In this document: one piece after another, positions 12,801 to 64,000 of the stretch
How positions within the stretch are numbered: the first letter of the stretch is position 1
Layout: each line of letters begins with the position of its first letter
Source: Cinclus cinclus
Taxonomy: Eukaryota; Chordata; Aves; Passeriformes; Cinclidae
Assembly: GCF_963662255.1 (NCBI RefSeq)
Contig: NC_085047.1
Location: forward strand, 48,391,006 to 48,455,005
Length of the DNA stretch: 64,000 nucleotides
Direction: 5' to 3'
The notes under the pieces: model-generated
Seen by the model: only the letters and a program-made list of their open reading frames with translations
Database searches by the model: none
Told to the model about the DNA's origin: nothing
Translations under genes and position numbers: made by a program

Positions 12801-15800
12801 GCAAACTACCAGCCACACAACAAAACTGACATAACACCACACCATTTTTCTTCCTATTTTAGTCCACCAAGCTTCTGTTGAGTGCACATATGTAAAAATG
12901 TAACAATCCAAGGAAAAAGCAAAAAGCAATAATGACAATGTGTAAATTAATAAATTAATAGTCAAAACCCAAGTAAGAAAGCAGGCAATTTAACACAGGC
13001 TTCTGTGATGAAAACTAGAGGCACTCCAGGACTTTATGTTCACTGATTTAGGTAATACAGAGCACTTAGGTCAGTGGACAGACAAGGTAACTAATTCCAA
13101 GTGCAGAGATTAAAGCAGCCTAAGTAGGAGTGTTTTGCCTCTTGCAAAATTAAAATGTGCTAGATGCATGCTTGGTCCTATATTTAATTTGATATTTTCC
13201 TCTAGGTGACCACCACAAGAAGTTATATTGAAGATCTTTGCTCATGGGAGATTACTACATTCCTGTACAACATCTACAGGAACAACTTTTTATTGCCTTC
13301 TGCAGAGCACCTAAGCTCCCAGTATACTGACAAATAGCAATGATTCCTTCAAGGCAAACATTTTCTAAAATCTGCCAGAATTATCTCTCTGATTTGCAGA
13401 TTTCCTTACTGAAGGTTCCTGTGGCTCCTGGATGCTGGACAAGCATAATTCAAATGATCTGTCACCAGATCTACTTTATCTCCAATCTCAAGCAGCTAAG
13501 TAATTTCCATTTCTTAAGAAGCCTCACATATTTCCTTCATACAAAAAAAAATCCCACCCAACAAACTAAGCAACCATCTGCTGCCTTCTCCTCCTTCAAA
13601 ATCATCACATTGAATTTCTCCACTGTCCTTAATCAACTTCTCAAAAATATACTGTCTACCTGCATTAAAGGTTTCAATAAAATTGCTAACATCAGTTAGT
13701 GAACCACAGAGGAAAGTAATCTTCCAGGTACTCTATACTTTGGTAGACTCCCACAGGTGACCCATTTTATCCCTTCCCCTAGTAAGAGGCAGCTTTAAAA
13801 GCAACAAAACACTGACATGTATTCATTGACAATTGCCACTGTCTGGAATGATTGCAGGGCAAAATGCATCCAGAGGCCATAAGGCAGCCTGTACATGGAT
13901 ATGGGTTTTATTTGACTTGAAATTCTCTATAATGTATTATAAACTAGGGCCGTACACCACCATTTCCAATAAGTATCATTTAAAATCATCTCTACTTAAA
14001 ACTGAAAAAGTTTTAATTGGGCTGATCCTAGTCCTTACAACTTAAATGTTCTACTCTCATACACAGTTGGTGCAAATGGACATTTTCTGAACATCCACAG
14101 GCAGCTCAGAAAGCAAGAGTACCTCTGCTGCTACACTGCTCATTACTTCTAGTTTCAGAAACAAATGGAAACAGATCTTACTTTCATGGCATTAACTATT
14201 TGCCAGAAAAGATAGGGGTATCCACTCAACTGAGAAGCTGGACACAACATCTGATTTGCTTTCATCATTACAGCTTCCTGCATTTTTACTTTTTAAGATA
14301 AGAATATAAAGAAAGCCCTAGGCAAGCTTCTCTTTTCTAGTCAAAGAACCACCATTCCCTTAAGTGAACACTAACTTTTCAAAGACCTCTTTATCCTTGA
14401 GTTTTAAAAACACATTTAGTTTCCTATCAGTTTACCCAATACATCTGAAGTTTTTATTAAAGTTTATCTAATAAATATGATACCCACTTCAATTACTAAA
14501 AATAACTTTAGTAAGACAACTCCACAAAATCATCAAGATTATGTTTCTCTTTTTAAATTAAACCACTACAGTAATTTCCTTAAAGATTTAGTTATACAAT
14601 AGATTTCTTTATTAATATTTACTAAACCTATTAACTCTGTCTATTGAATTGCAGATTTTGTCTGTCAAGCCCTGGATAGAAGTAGAAATCCCTTGAGAAC
14701 CTGATAGTATTAACACTACTATAGACAGACCAATTAAGTTTTAATAACTTGAAAAGAAAGTACAAGTTTGCAAAAAGTCAGCCAGTTATGAACCCATCCC
14801 CCGTTTCTTTATGTTATTGACAGGTAAGTTGTGAAATATTAATTCTATAATCCAGACAAATATTACCATACCAGCCTGGATTTTAAAAAGCCCCTTTACC
14901 AATAACTGGCTTTAGTCATCCACTCTTTCCCAGAGTTTTACTAAACTCCATATCCAAAAACACATGCTCTGCTGAACTTCCCCCCCTTACCCCAACAAGA
15001 CAGAATTCTTGAAGCCAGACAACTTCAGTCACTGTTAGCCAAGTAAATGGTCCCAAGTTATACCACAGAATTTGATACATCATCTTTCTACAAATAGATG
15101 TTATCTTCTTGTTTCATTGAATTCTGTACTCTAGCTACAAGAATTCCAATTAGTAACAGACACCAAATTCCTCAGTCTTGCAAATCAAAGGGAAGATTCA
15201 CTGTAGCTAGCTTGAATTCAGATGTACATGATAAGCATACATAGATACCACCAAAACTCAGTATGATGGAAGCTTCAGGAATCATCTGAGTCACCTCAGG
15301 TCCGACTAACAGTCATTCCCAAAGTGGTCCAAAAATTATTCTAACACTTCAGAACTGTGATTTTTAGGCCCAGTTAGAACATGGGTTATGATCATTTAGG
15401 ATTTGGGAATTAGCTGAAAACTCAAGCTATCCAAATCAATTTTGTCTTGAATACATGGAGAGGAGAGATTGCAAACACTGTGCAATGGTGTAGAGGCTAA
15501 AGTAAATATGAAAGGGCAACACTGATCTTCTAACAACACTATGTCAGTTAAACAACTAGAGATAGTGAGAAAATGCACCCTGACACATTCTTCCATTTAA
15601 AAAAAGTTTACAACATCATGACAAGGTTATATAAAAACCCTAGAGATTTCTACAAGATTCCTCTGATTGTTTCTACTCTATGGAGAAGGTTAAAAAGCAC
15701 AGGGAACACATATTTAAGTATTAAATTCATACAGCTGCAGAACTGCTTAATTCTAGTTTCTGACAGACCAATCAACCCAGAGAAACTCTGTGGGACGTTT

Positions 15801-18800
15801 TTCTAGCTTCAGCCAGATGTAAAACATCTTTTTTTTCCTTAATTCCCTTGCAAAGGAAATGTATTCCTTTATGTGACTGATGAGAAGGCTTGGAGCAATC
15901 AAGCTTCAGTTGCAAGAATGATTTTCTGATTACTTACAAAAAAGGAAATAATCCTTAAAAAAATTGTTTAATAAAGTAGTAGTAAGTCGGCATTATGGGA
16001 ACCAAGAAAGTAAGACCACAGATACCTATATCTCTGTTTTCTGAATATATGATCAAGATATACCCTGTCACACTGAAGCAGTTAGCTCTCTACCATCTTC
16101 ATTAAGTTAATACTGCAGATGAATAAGTCCTATTGCTTTGGCTGACTCCACACGAAGAAAGGAAGACTGCTCATTTTTAAAGCCCCCAGAAAAACTTGCA
16201 TGAACAAGGAACCCCTCCAATGAAAGCAAAAGATCAGATATGAAATTATCTTGAAGAAGGACTATTTAGTTCTTACTCTTCGACAAAAGAGAGTAAAAAG
16301 ACAAAAAGACAAATTTTAATTCTTTCTACAGATGTGCAGTATTAGCCATGTCAATCTAGAGGATTAGTATCCATAACTCATCCACGCATCAGACACCAGC
16401 TTTGTCCTTCTCCCCTAAAAAAACATCATCATGCTTTAATATCAGAAGAAACTGCATTTCATGAGTGGCATCTCATTAAAAAAAAAAGCCATTTAACACT
16501 TGATTACGCTTCCTTATGTTTCCATGGTCTCTTATGCTTAACAGAAATAAGTACATCAGTATGCTGCAGAGAATCCCATCTTCAAAGCCAAGAGTTACTT
16601 CCCTGACCATCCAGCTGAAGCCACACTTCTCTTGTTACGCACAGGACACAAAATAGGTCTGGATAATACTCTGTGATCATCTATCGATATAAGCCTTCAC
16701 ATATGTGAAGATCATTAGCAATTTTAAGAGAAACAGTGTTTGTTTCCAGTCATTTTCCTTTAACATATGACAGCTCTTACAAACAAGACAGCAAATTTTA
16801 GATGGAATTCAGGAAACACACTCTCCCTTTCTATTTCTGTGTTATATGATCTATTCTGTCCTATAGCATGGACAAGGCATCAGCCCACATCTGCTAAACA
16901 CCAGCTGCCCAAAATCAGCTCTTGTCATAAATGACCACTATTACAATTAAATACAAAAAGTGTATGTCTGGGTTTTTTTAAAAGTGTGTCCCAACCTTCC
17001 CACCCCACAGTTTCCACTTATTAGAAAGCAGAGTTATTTAGTAACCTCTTCTTAACACTCCTAAGAGTCCTTGCATTCCTTCAGGTCCAAGTACCCCCAT
17101 TTCATCCAAACCAACCACCACAGTGCCAGAAAACACTAACAGAAAAAACAGAGCCACAGATAAGGGAGAACAGTCATTAATGAATTCTGAAAAGTGCAAA
17201 GCAGGATGAAACAAAAATACCAGCCCAACTCATTCACCACTCGCAGCTCAAACCTATTAGTATTGCTTCCTGAAAAAGTGGTAATCTAATACTTAAGTTA
17301 CACAGTCCTGTGTGTACTTAAACCTACAGGTCTAGGTAACACCTATATTCTTTCATTTAAAATTCTACACAGTACACTCAAATCAAAGCAGCTTTTCACA
17401 CGAAGAACTGTATATTTTCCACATCCATACAATTAACTTTCCATGCAGATTAGCAAATACCTGGAGTTATGAAAGATCCTAGTTGTTCCTCAAAAACAAA
17501 CAAAAAAACACTAAATCACTTCTACCTAACATTTTTGAAGACTTACCTGATTACTAAATTCTGTTCTTTATGTAACTACTTATCATCTTGATGTGTATTT
17601 CTAGATTAAGAAACACAGAAATTTGAGCAATAGTAAAAGCTTTGTACAATAGAAAATATTCTTTCCCTAGTTTTCCCAATTAGCTTCCTTTGCAAATCCC
17701 CAGTGGTAGACAGAAGAGCTGATTACAATTCCAGGCTGAGTGGTAACTGGAGTAACTTAACAGCCACAAGGCATTAAAGAACAGTTGCAAATGCCCCTCT
17801 GAAGGAGACCTGATCCTTGGCTTAAACTGAACTTGCTCACATTGTCCATTTTTACAGAATATTAACTTTGTCTGAATGCATGTGGGCAGATGATAGCAAG
17901 GAAGATAAAAGCCCCAGCCTCCTCTCTAGTGCAGCACACAAGATGTAACCTTCAAAGCACCTACATGGCATTAGCAGTACCAGGCTTCTTCTTGTCTTCC
18001 CAGCAGTACCTGCATACCTTACTATCTTTTAGTACAGCTGAAGCACACATGATAACAATGCTTTGGAGCATTTGGAGTTCCAGGTAACTTTTGTTTTAGT
18101 CTGAAAAGCTGACAATACCTTTAGGGCCATTCTTTAGGAGTCATCAGCATGACATCTCTGACAAGGCACAGACATCCCTTCTTCTGCAAGAGTCAGGATC
18201 CCAAAAGCAACACCTTCAAAGTTTCTCAGAATTCACAGGCACTGTCTCCTGTAATTGTGCTTGAGAGTTTGAAATTTAGATTTACGTAAAAAGCTCACAG
18301 GGTGCGTATGCTGAAGAAATTCTGTAGGTGAAGGTAACACATTTCTGCATAAGCCATAATGCTATACAAATCTTTCTGAGAAGTCTAGTACAGAGGACCC
18401 TACTGGAACCATGCTCTTTGCTCAAAAACAAATGTGCTGATAAACAATTTATTTTTAATGCCCTTCTGCTCATGCTATTCTCCTGTCTGAGTTCTCAATG
18501 GTTATTAGAAAAGTTTTAGACAATAACCCAACAAAACCTGCTATTTGTAGCATATGGCTAAGTCCAATGACCAGGTCAGAGCTTTACTTCTTAAAAGATC
18601 CATGATTCCTAGATAATATCTGATCTACAGATGTATCAGTATTTAAATATAATAAATAATGATGCCTGTCAAAGATCTCCTTAATTCCTTAATTTTTTAA
18701 ACTCTTAAGTGTGGGAAGGAAATGTGCCAGTTAAGAAAGATGATCATGGAAGTCATTGGATAAATCTAATATTCTCAAGGTTAATAGATCTTCCTTGTAG

Positions 18801-20609
18801 AACCTTCACAGTAATGCCATCCTGCAGAATAGCTAAAATAAACAACAAAACAAAACAAGTTTTCCAGGTCCTCACTCTTCACTGCTGGAATATAAAACAT
18901 AACTGTGCATAAAGCTTCCCTGCAGACTAAGACTATTTGGGAACTCTAGACACTGAGTACAGGTGACAAATTACACTGTGAAACTATGCTTGTTTTTTAA
19001 GAATACTACAAAATACCATGGTGGCACAAAACATGTACATCCCACCAGTGAAGCATGCAAAAGGTATACCTGAACAAGTGGAAAAGCAAGGAAGGACAGC
19101 TTCTGCTTACACTTTTAGTCATATCTTAACAAGAGACACCAGGACTGAGGGTTCTTGCACAGGAGTACCCACTTGCTGTTACTCACACATCTGTGCATAA
19201 CCCAGGACTGCCACTCCTGGCATGACAGTTCTGTAGAACACACAGCGTAGCTCCTTTTACATCAACAGGATTACTTTACAGCAAAATACAACCTCACAGC
19301 TTTACAACTGAGTCCCTCCAAGGTTGTCCTTCCACTACTGTTAAATACAATCCCATGTGATAAGCAACTGATACCATTCCCAGCTCTTCTTTCCCCAGGA
19401 TTTATGGGGAGAAACACAGACAACACTCTTTGGCTGTAATACTGCCTCTAACTAGATGTTTTCCAGGCAGGGCCTCTCTGGTCATTCAATTTCCCTCCTT
19501 CAGGAACCCTTCTCACTGCTCCCACAATTCAAAATTCTCTAAGATGCCAATGAGAGAAATTTTTCCAGGTTAAGAGCTGCACCGTAAGACTTTATGGTGT
19601 TCCAATTTAATTAAAGAGAAAGTGAGTCCAAGAATTGCACTCAATGTAAATCTCATGCTCCAAATATTCTCATTTCAAAAAGCTTTATTAGGAAAAGAAA
19701 AAACAAGTGAGTATATGTATGCATGTGGTAAAGTCGACAAGGGATAGACATTTGTAGATTATTATGCTAAATTTTGAGAATTCAGCTGAATCAAGCTAGG
19801 GATTAGTCTTTTCTATTCCCAGGAGTTCCCTGAAGAGAACAGAAATGATTGATTTTTCCCCTGAAGTGCATGACTTAGAAAAAAATTTATCTCACAAAAC
19901 CAAGCAAAGACAGTTGTTCGATCACATCACACCTGCTGCTGCATGCTAAGGAGCAGAAATGGGAGGAAAAGTCACACAGGGACTGCACAAAGGGGGAAGT
20001 GTATCAATATTTAAAAGCTCTAAGCTCAACTTGGATCTTATAAAAACTCATTTTTAGTATTAATAGATTTCAAAGGTGGAATACATTAAATATAATGCTA
20101 CAGAATTTCAGTGTGAGAACCTTTGATTTTAGGTTCAGTTGAGCAGAAGTCAAAATTTCTGTTAGAGGTGCAACACAAAACAAGTATTACTATGGCGATC
20201 CCATGCTTAAAAATTGGAAAACGTACTTAAAGACACCTTGGGATAAAAGAACTAAAGGCAATTATTCGCAAAACATAAGTTTTATATTCAAATGTGTATA
20301 AAAATCCAATTAAAAATCACAATGAGTACTTTGGAGAAAACCCATAGACTTACTTTACTTCTACTTTTGGAAAGCAAGAGTAATACAAAGCATTTTTAAT
20401 GTACCAGTTCAGAAGCTCCACAAGTTTGTACTCATGTTTTAGAAAAATATAGGTTATCTGAGCTAAAGTATCAGTCACCTTCCATATTCATGATGTATCA
20501 CATGATAATATTTTCTTCACTTAAAAGACCAGCAACTATATGTATCAATAATGGGTTTCTCTTCTCATCTAAAATGCCATGGCTCTCCATTACTTTTTTT
20601 TTTCCCCAC

Positions 20610-21548
20610 TGAATCATAAAGAAGTGAGAGTTGAAATGAACCTTAAAGATAATCTAATTTCAATGCCCGTTCCCCCCCCCCCCCCCCCCCCCCCGCCATG
20701 GGCAGGGACAACTTCCACTTGACCAGGTTGCTCCAAGCCCCATCCAGCATGGCCTTGAACACCTCCAGGAATAGGGAATCCACAACCTCTCTGGGCAACC
20801 TGTTCCAGTGTCTCCACTCTGACAGTAAAGAATTCCTTCCTAACATCTCATCTAAACCTGCTCACTTTCACCTTAAGGCCATTCCCCTTTGTCCTATCAC
20901 TATATGCCCTTGTAAACAATCCCTCTCCAGCTCCCTGGCAACTCTCCTTTGGATACTGCAAGGTGCTATAAGGTATCTCCAAATCCTCCTCTTCTCCAGG
21001 CTGAACAGCCCCAAATCTCTCAGCCTGTCATCTTAGCAGAGGTGCTTCAGACCTCTGGTCAACTTAGGGGTCCTCCCCTGGACTCATTCCAGAGGTCCAC
21101 GTGTCCATTGTGTTGGAGCCCCAGAGCTGAACACAGCACTCCAGGTCAGGTCTCACAAGAGCAGAGCAGAGGGGCAGAACCATCTCCCTTGACCTGCTGG
21201 CTGTGTTTCTTTGGATGCAGCCAAGGATGCGTTTAGGTTTCTGGGCTGTGAGTGCACGTTGCTGGATGACATGGATCTTTTTGCCCAAACAGCCCCAAGT
21301 CCTTTTTCTCAGGGCTACTCTCAATCTTTTCTCCTGCCAGCCTAGACTTGTGCTTGAGAATGCTCCAAGCGAAGTTGAGCACCTTGCATTTGCCCTTGTT
21401 GAACTTTATGAAGTTCACACAGGCCCACCTCTCAAGCCTGTCCAGATCCCTCTGGATGGCTTCTAGATCCCTTCCCTCCAGTGTGCTGACTGAAGCACAC
21501 AGCTTGATGTCATTGGAAAACATGCTGGGGGTGCAAGATCATGTTCTG
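20610..21548 (-). mobile_element. CR1 LINE, 3' part with ORF2 end and 3' UTR
   Basis: Read on the minus strand, the element starts in the C-terminal part of CR1 ORF2 (reverse-transcriptase tail: LDRLERWACVNFIKFNK, then GKCKVL, ESSPEKKDLG, and in a shifted frame LGCIQRNTASRSREM and LPLCSALVRPDLECC). It continues through the CR1 3' region (ACTGGAACAGGTTGCCCAGAG; GTTCAAGGCCATGCTGGATG). Frameshifts and stops show it is dead. It is in the same orientation as ATP8A2. A run of 23 C on the plus strand interrupts the 3' part at the position of the usual short G-run of the consensus. Confidence 0.93.
20672..20694. repeat. C23 homopolymer inside a CR1 copy
   Basis: Twenty-three consecutive C on the plus strand (G in CR1 and ATP8A2 orientation). 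It sits where the CR1 consensus carries a short G-run after the CCATGGC word, so it is an expansion within the element. Confidence 0.95.
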
Positions 21549-22463
21549 AAAGCTTCCACTATTTTTTATGTTTACTGAAAAATTTCAAATACTGTTTACA
21601 GCTGAATGGATTCTGTTGCCAAAATTTTATACACACAGAGTTATTGGAATCACATCAAGGCAACTGGAAAATAACACTCAGCCAGTGGTAATTTTGCCAC
21701 AGTAGTTTACCCTCTTCAACCAGACCTGCAGATATCCAGTAACTCCTCTGGTACTCCAAGACATGGGCTTTGCATCTCCCATCCAGTCAAGCTGCTAAGT
21801 CTAAATGCAAATGTCAGATGCTGCCTATTATATGTACTTTGATCTGTCCTACAAATACCTCTAAAAGAAATCAGATATTGAAGTGATATCCAAGAGTGAT
21901 ACAGACATTGAAACACACAAAATGGAAAGATATCTCCTGGGAAGATTCATGTACAAATATATGATTTTTCTAGTTTATTTTGGCATATATGTGAGGAGCA
22001 TAGCAACCATTTGGAGAACATTTTTTATTTTAGGTTTCAAAAGCTACTATACATAGACAAACTCACAATGCACGTGTAGTTAGAGCTGTTCTATGCAATA
22101 CTGAAAGATAGAAAAAAAACCAAAAAACCCCCAAGTTTTCTTCAACTGTTACTCCTATATCTCTACCTTAAAATTTAACTATATTCCTGATGGCATGCTG
22201 CAGATTGTTCCAGTTTGCAGCAGAATCAAAACCCATGCACCTAAGAAGTTTTTCATTCTGAGACTTCAGTTTGATTTGTACAGTTTGTGATTGAAGACCT
22301 CTGGGGTATATTTTACACAACAGACCTGTGTTTTAGCATGAACTGTTTATCTTGCTACCCCTAAGGGTAAGCAAGAGAAATTCAATGTGAAAGCCTGACA
22401 ACTTTCCACCTTGTTAGCAACATCTACTTCTGTCAAGAATTACATCAGAATTTGCTTACTTAC

Positions 22464-62769
<40,306 letters not shown>

Positions 62770-64000
62770 CTGGAAAGAAAGTTTAAAGTTAGATTACAGA
62801 ATAAATTGCCACGATTCAGACAAATTTCAAAACAACTGTATCAGCAGTAGCAAACACAATAGGAACCAACCCAAAAATCAGACATGTATTTTTCAGAAGC
62901 TGGAACTTCTTTTGTTCACAGCTGTGGACATATGAATCCAAGAAAGAAGAAGAATCTGCCCCTCACATTTATATAATTTTTATCACCTGCCAGACAACAG
63001 TTGGTGGCCTGATTTCTTCATGGCATCACTTCATACTAACATGCAGATAGGCAGCATCGTTTGTTGTTTGGGAAATGACCTTCCTTAAAACTAAAGGCAT
63101 TACTGCCCACCGTCAATCAGTATCAGGAAGCACCTTTACTCTGTGTATGATTTACCACAGAATTTTCACTTATCTTTTTCCTTGCATTTTAGTATTAATA
63201 TTTTGACTCTGGCACATCCAACTTCACTACCATTGACCATATAAATCTGAGTCTTAATTGCCAAGCAGGCTCAAAGCCCTACCAAAAAGCAACAATCAGC
63301 TTTGGCAGAAGGGGAATCCTTACTGCTGAAGTTCACATTGAAACAAGAAGAAGAAAACAAGGTACTAAGACAGACCTTGGTTTCTGTAGGGCTCCAGTTC
63401 TACACTGCCATCTAAACACATTCATTAGTCATTTACCCTGCAGCATGCCTTTCTACCCAAGCACCTCCTCTAGGTGATTGTACACATACTTAATACTACT
63501 CCAGCCAAAACAGTAAGGTCAAATATGCCCAATTACTGCTGAGTAACCAAATCCAGTCCAGGTCTGAGGACAGCAAGTTCACCTTCATTGAAAGCAGCTG
63601 CAGCCAGTTTTCAAAGGTATTCAAAAAGTGTGGCATGCAACAGACCAAAGTTGAAGAGGTCATATGCTTCACATATGAACAATATTCTCAGCTCTATGCA
63701 TTTCATATGAGTGGCTCATTTGAAATTAATACCACACTCTATAAGAAGAAAATTCTGCTGACTACAGCCTTGACCATCCTACTCAGGATAGGCCATGCCA
63801 CAAACAGGAATGGAATACTAGTCAGAATAGATCAAGCAGAGGGAACCCATCTCCAACTCCTGTTCTCAGGCCACACACATTGAAGTCTTGATATTTAATA
63901 TTGTAGTGAATGGACTGCAGAGAACAAAACTATTTAACAAAAAATGGGTGGGCAGCAACAGAAGTACCACCAGTAATGTGTCTAAAAACAGCTGAGCTTT
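62770..64000 (-). other. ATP8A2: ATP8A2 intron upstream of the first visible exon (partial)
   Basis: Unique AT-rich sequence. I looked on the minus strand for the preceding exon (ending near VNKKKT and one base of a Val codon) and did not find it. The short open frame at 63635-63883 on the plus strand has no recognisable domain and looks fortuitous. Confidence 0.75.

Larger units (their letters stand above)
1..22463 (-). other. ATP8A2: ATP8A2 downstream intron (partial, at least 22.4 kb)
   Basis: Follows the YSCRL exon; the donor is GTAAGTAAG. I searched the minus strand for the next family blocks (ATRAAITQH, KENDVALIIDG, VSPLQKSE, GDGANDVGMIQ) and found none, so the whole stretch is probably a single intron or holds exons too diverged to see by eye. 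It contains four CR1 fragments, four A/C-rich tracts, a short (GTT)n and two splice-flanked non-coding segments listed under findings. Confidence 0.7.

Noticed and set aside
13340..13699. 119-codon plus-strand open frame
   Set aside because: Low-complexity, Ser/Thr/Leu-rich translation of AT-rich DNA with no family signature; a chance frame is likely.
20949..21466. Plus-strand open frames of 76-112 codons around this position
   Set aside because: They are the reverse strand of the CR1 ORF2 and 3' region; the meaningful reading is the minus strand.

Overview
The window is vertebrate nuclear DNA, most likely from a bird. It is AT-rich, CpG-poor intronic sequence carrying at least eight CR1 LINE fragments (the dominant avian retrotransposon), and I see no Alu, B1/B2 or L1 element. 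The introns are short compared with the very large mammalian copy of the same gene. The species cannot be named from the sequence.

The only gene I can support is the middle of ATP8A2, a P4-type phospholipid-transporting ATPase (lipid flippase), on the minus strand. Nineteen consecutive internal coding exons run from 62769 (N-terminal side) to 22464 (C-terminal side). Every exon has AG/GT boundaries and every junction keeps the frame. Together they give 1745 nt: 581 whole codons plus two bases of a split valine codon. Counting from the DGET glutamate, the phosphorylated aspartate lies 218 residues later. That matches Glu198 and Asp416 of the bovine enzyme, and Asn359/Ile364 of the M4 PISL region also fall in register. 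The exons therefore code for residues about 144-725: the actuator domain, M3-M4, the phosphorylation loop, the nucleotide-binding domain and the start of the second half of the P domain. The ATP8A1 paralogue is ruled out by the ATP8A2-type block [17 protein letters not shown].

Layout in transcript order: 64000-62770 is upstream intron. From 62769 to 46502 lie eleven closely spaced exons (actuator, M3, M4, DKTG). A 6.4 kb intron follows. From 40065 to 32045 lie six exons of the nucleotide-binding domain. Two larger introns flank the TGDK exon (28658-28796), and the last exon in view is 22464-22528. From 22463 to 1 I find no further ATP8A2 exon; this is part of a long intron with CR1 copies and A-rich simple repeats. 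The 5' exons (start codon, M1, M2) and the 3' exons (GDGAND hinge, M5-M10, C-terminus) lie outside the window, as do any promoter and poly(A) site.

I found no RNA gene, CRISPR array or second protein gene, and nothing that amounts to an undescribed system. The points worth a second look are small: a 210-codon open frame inside one intron, two splice-flanked candidate cryptic exons in the last intron, a T15 run inside a splice acceptor tract, a strong strand bias of long A-runs, a residue change in a normally near-invariant P-domain motif, and a divergent exoplasmic M3-M4 loop.
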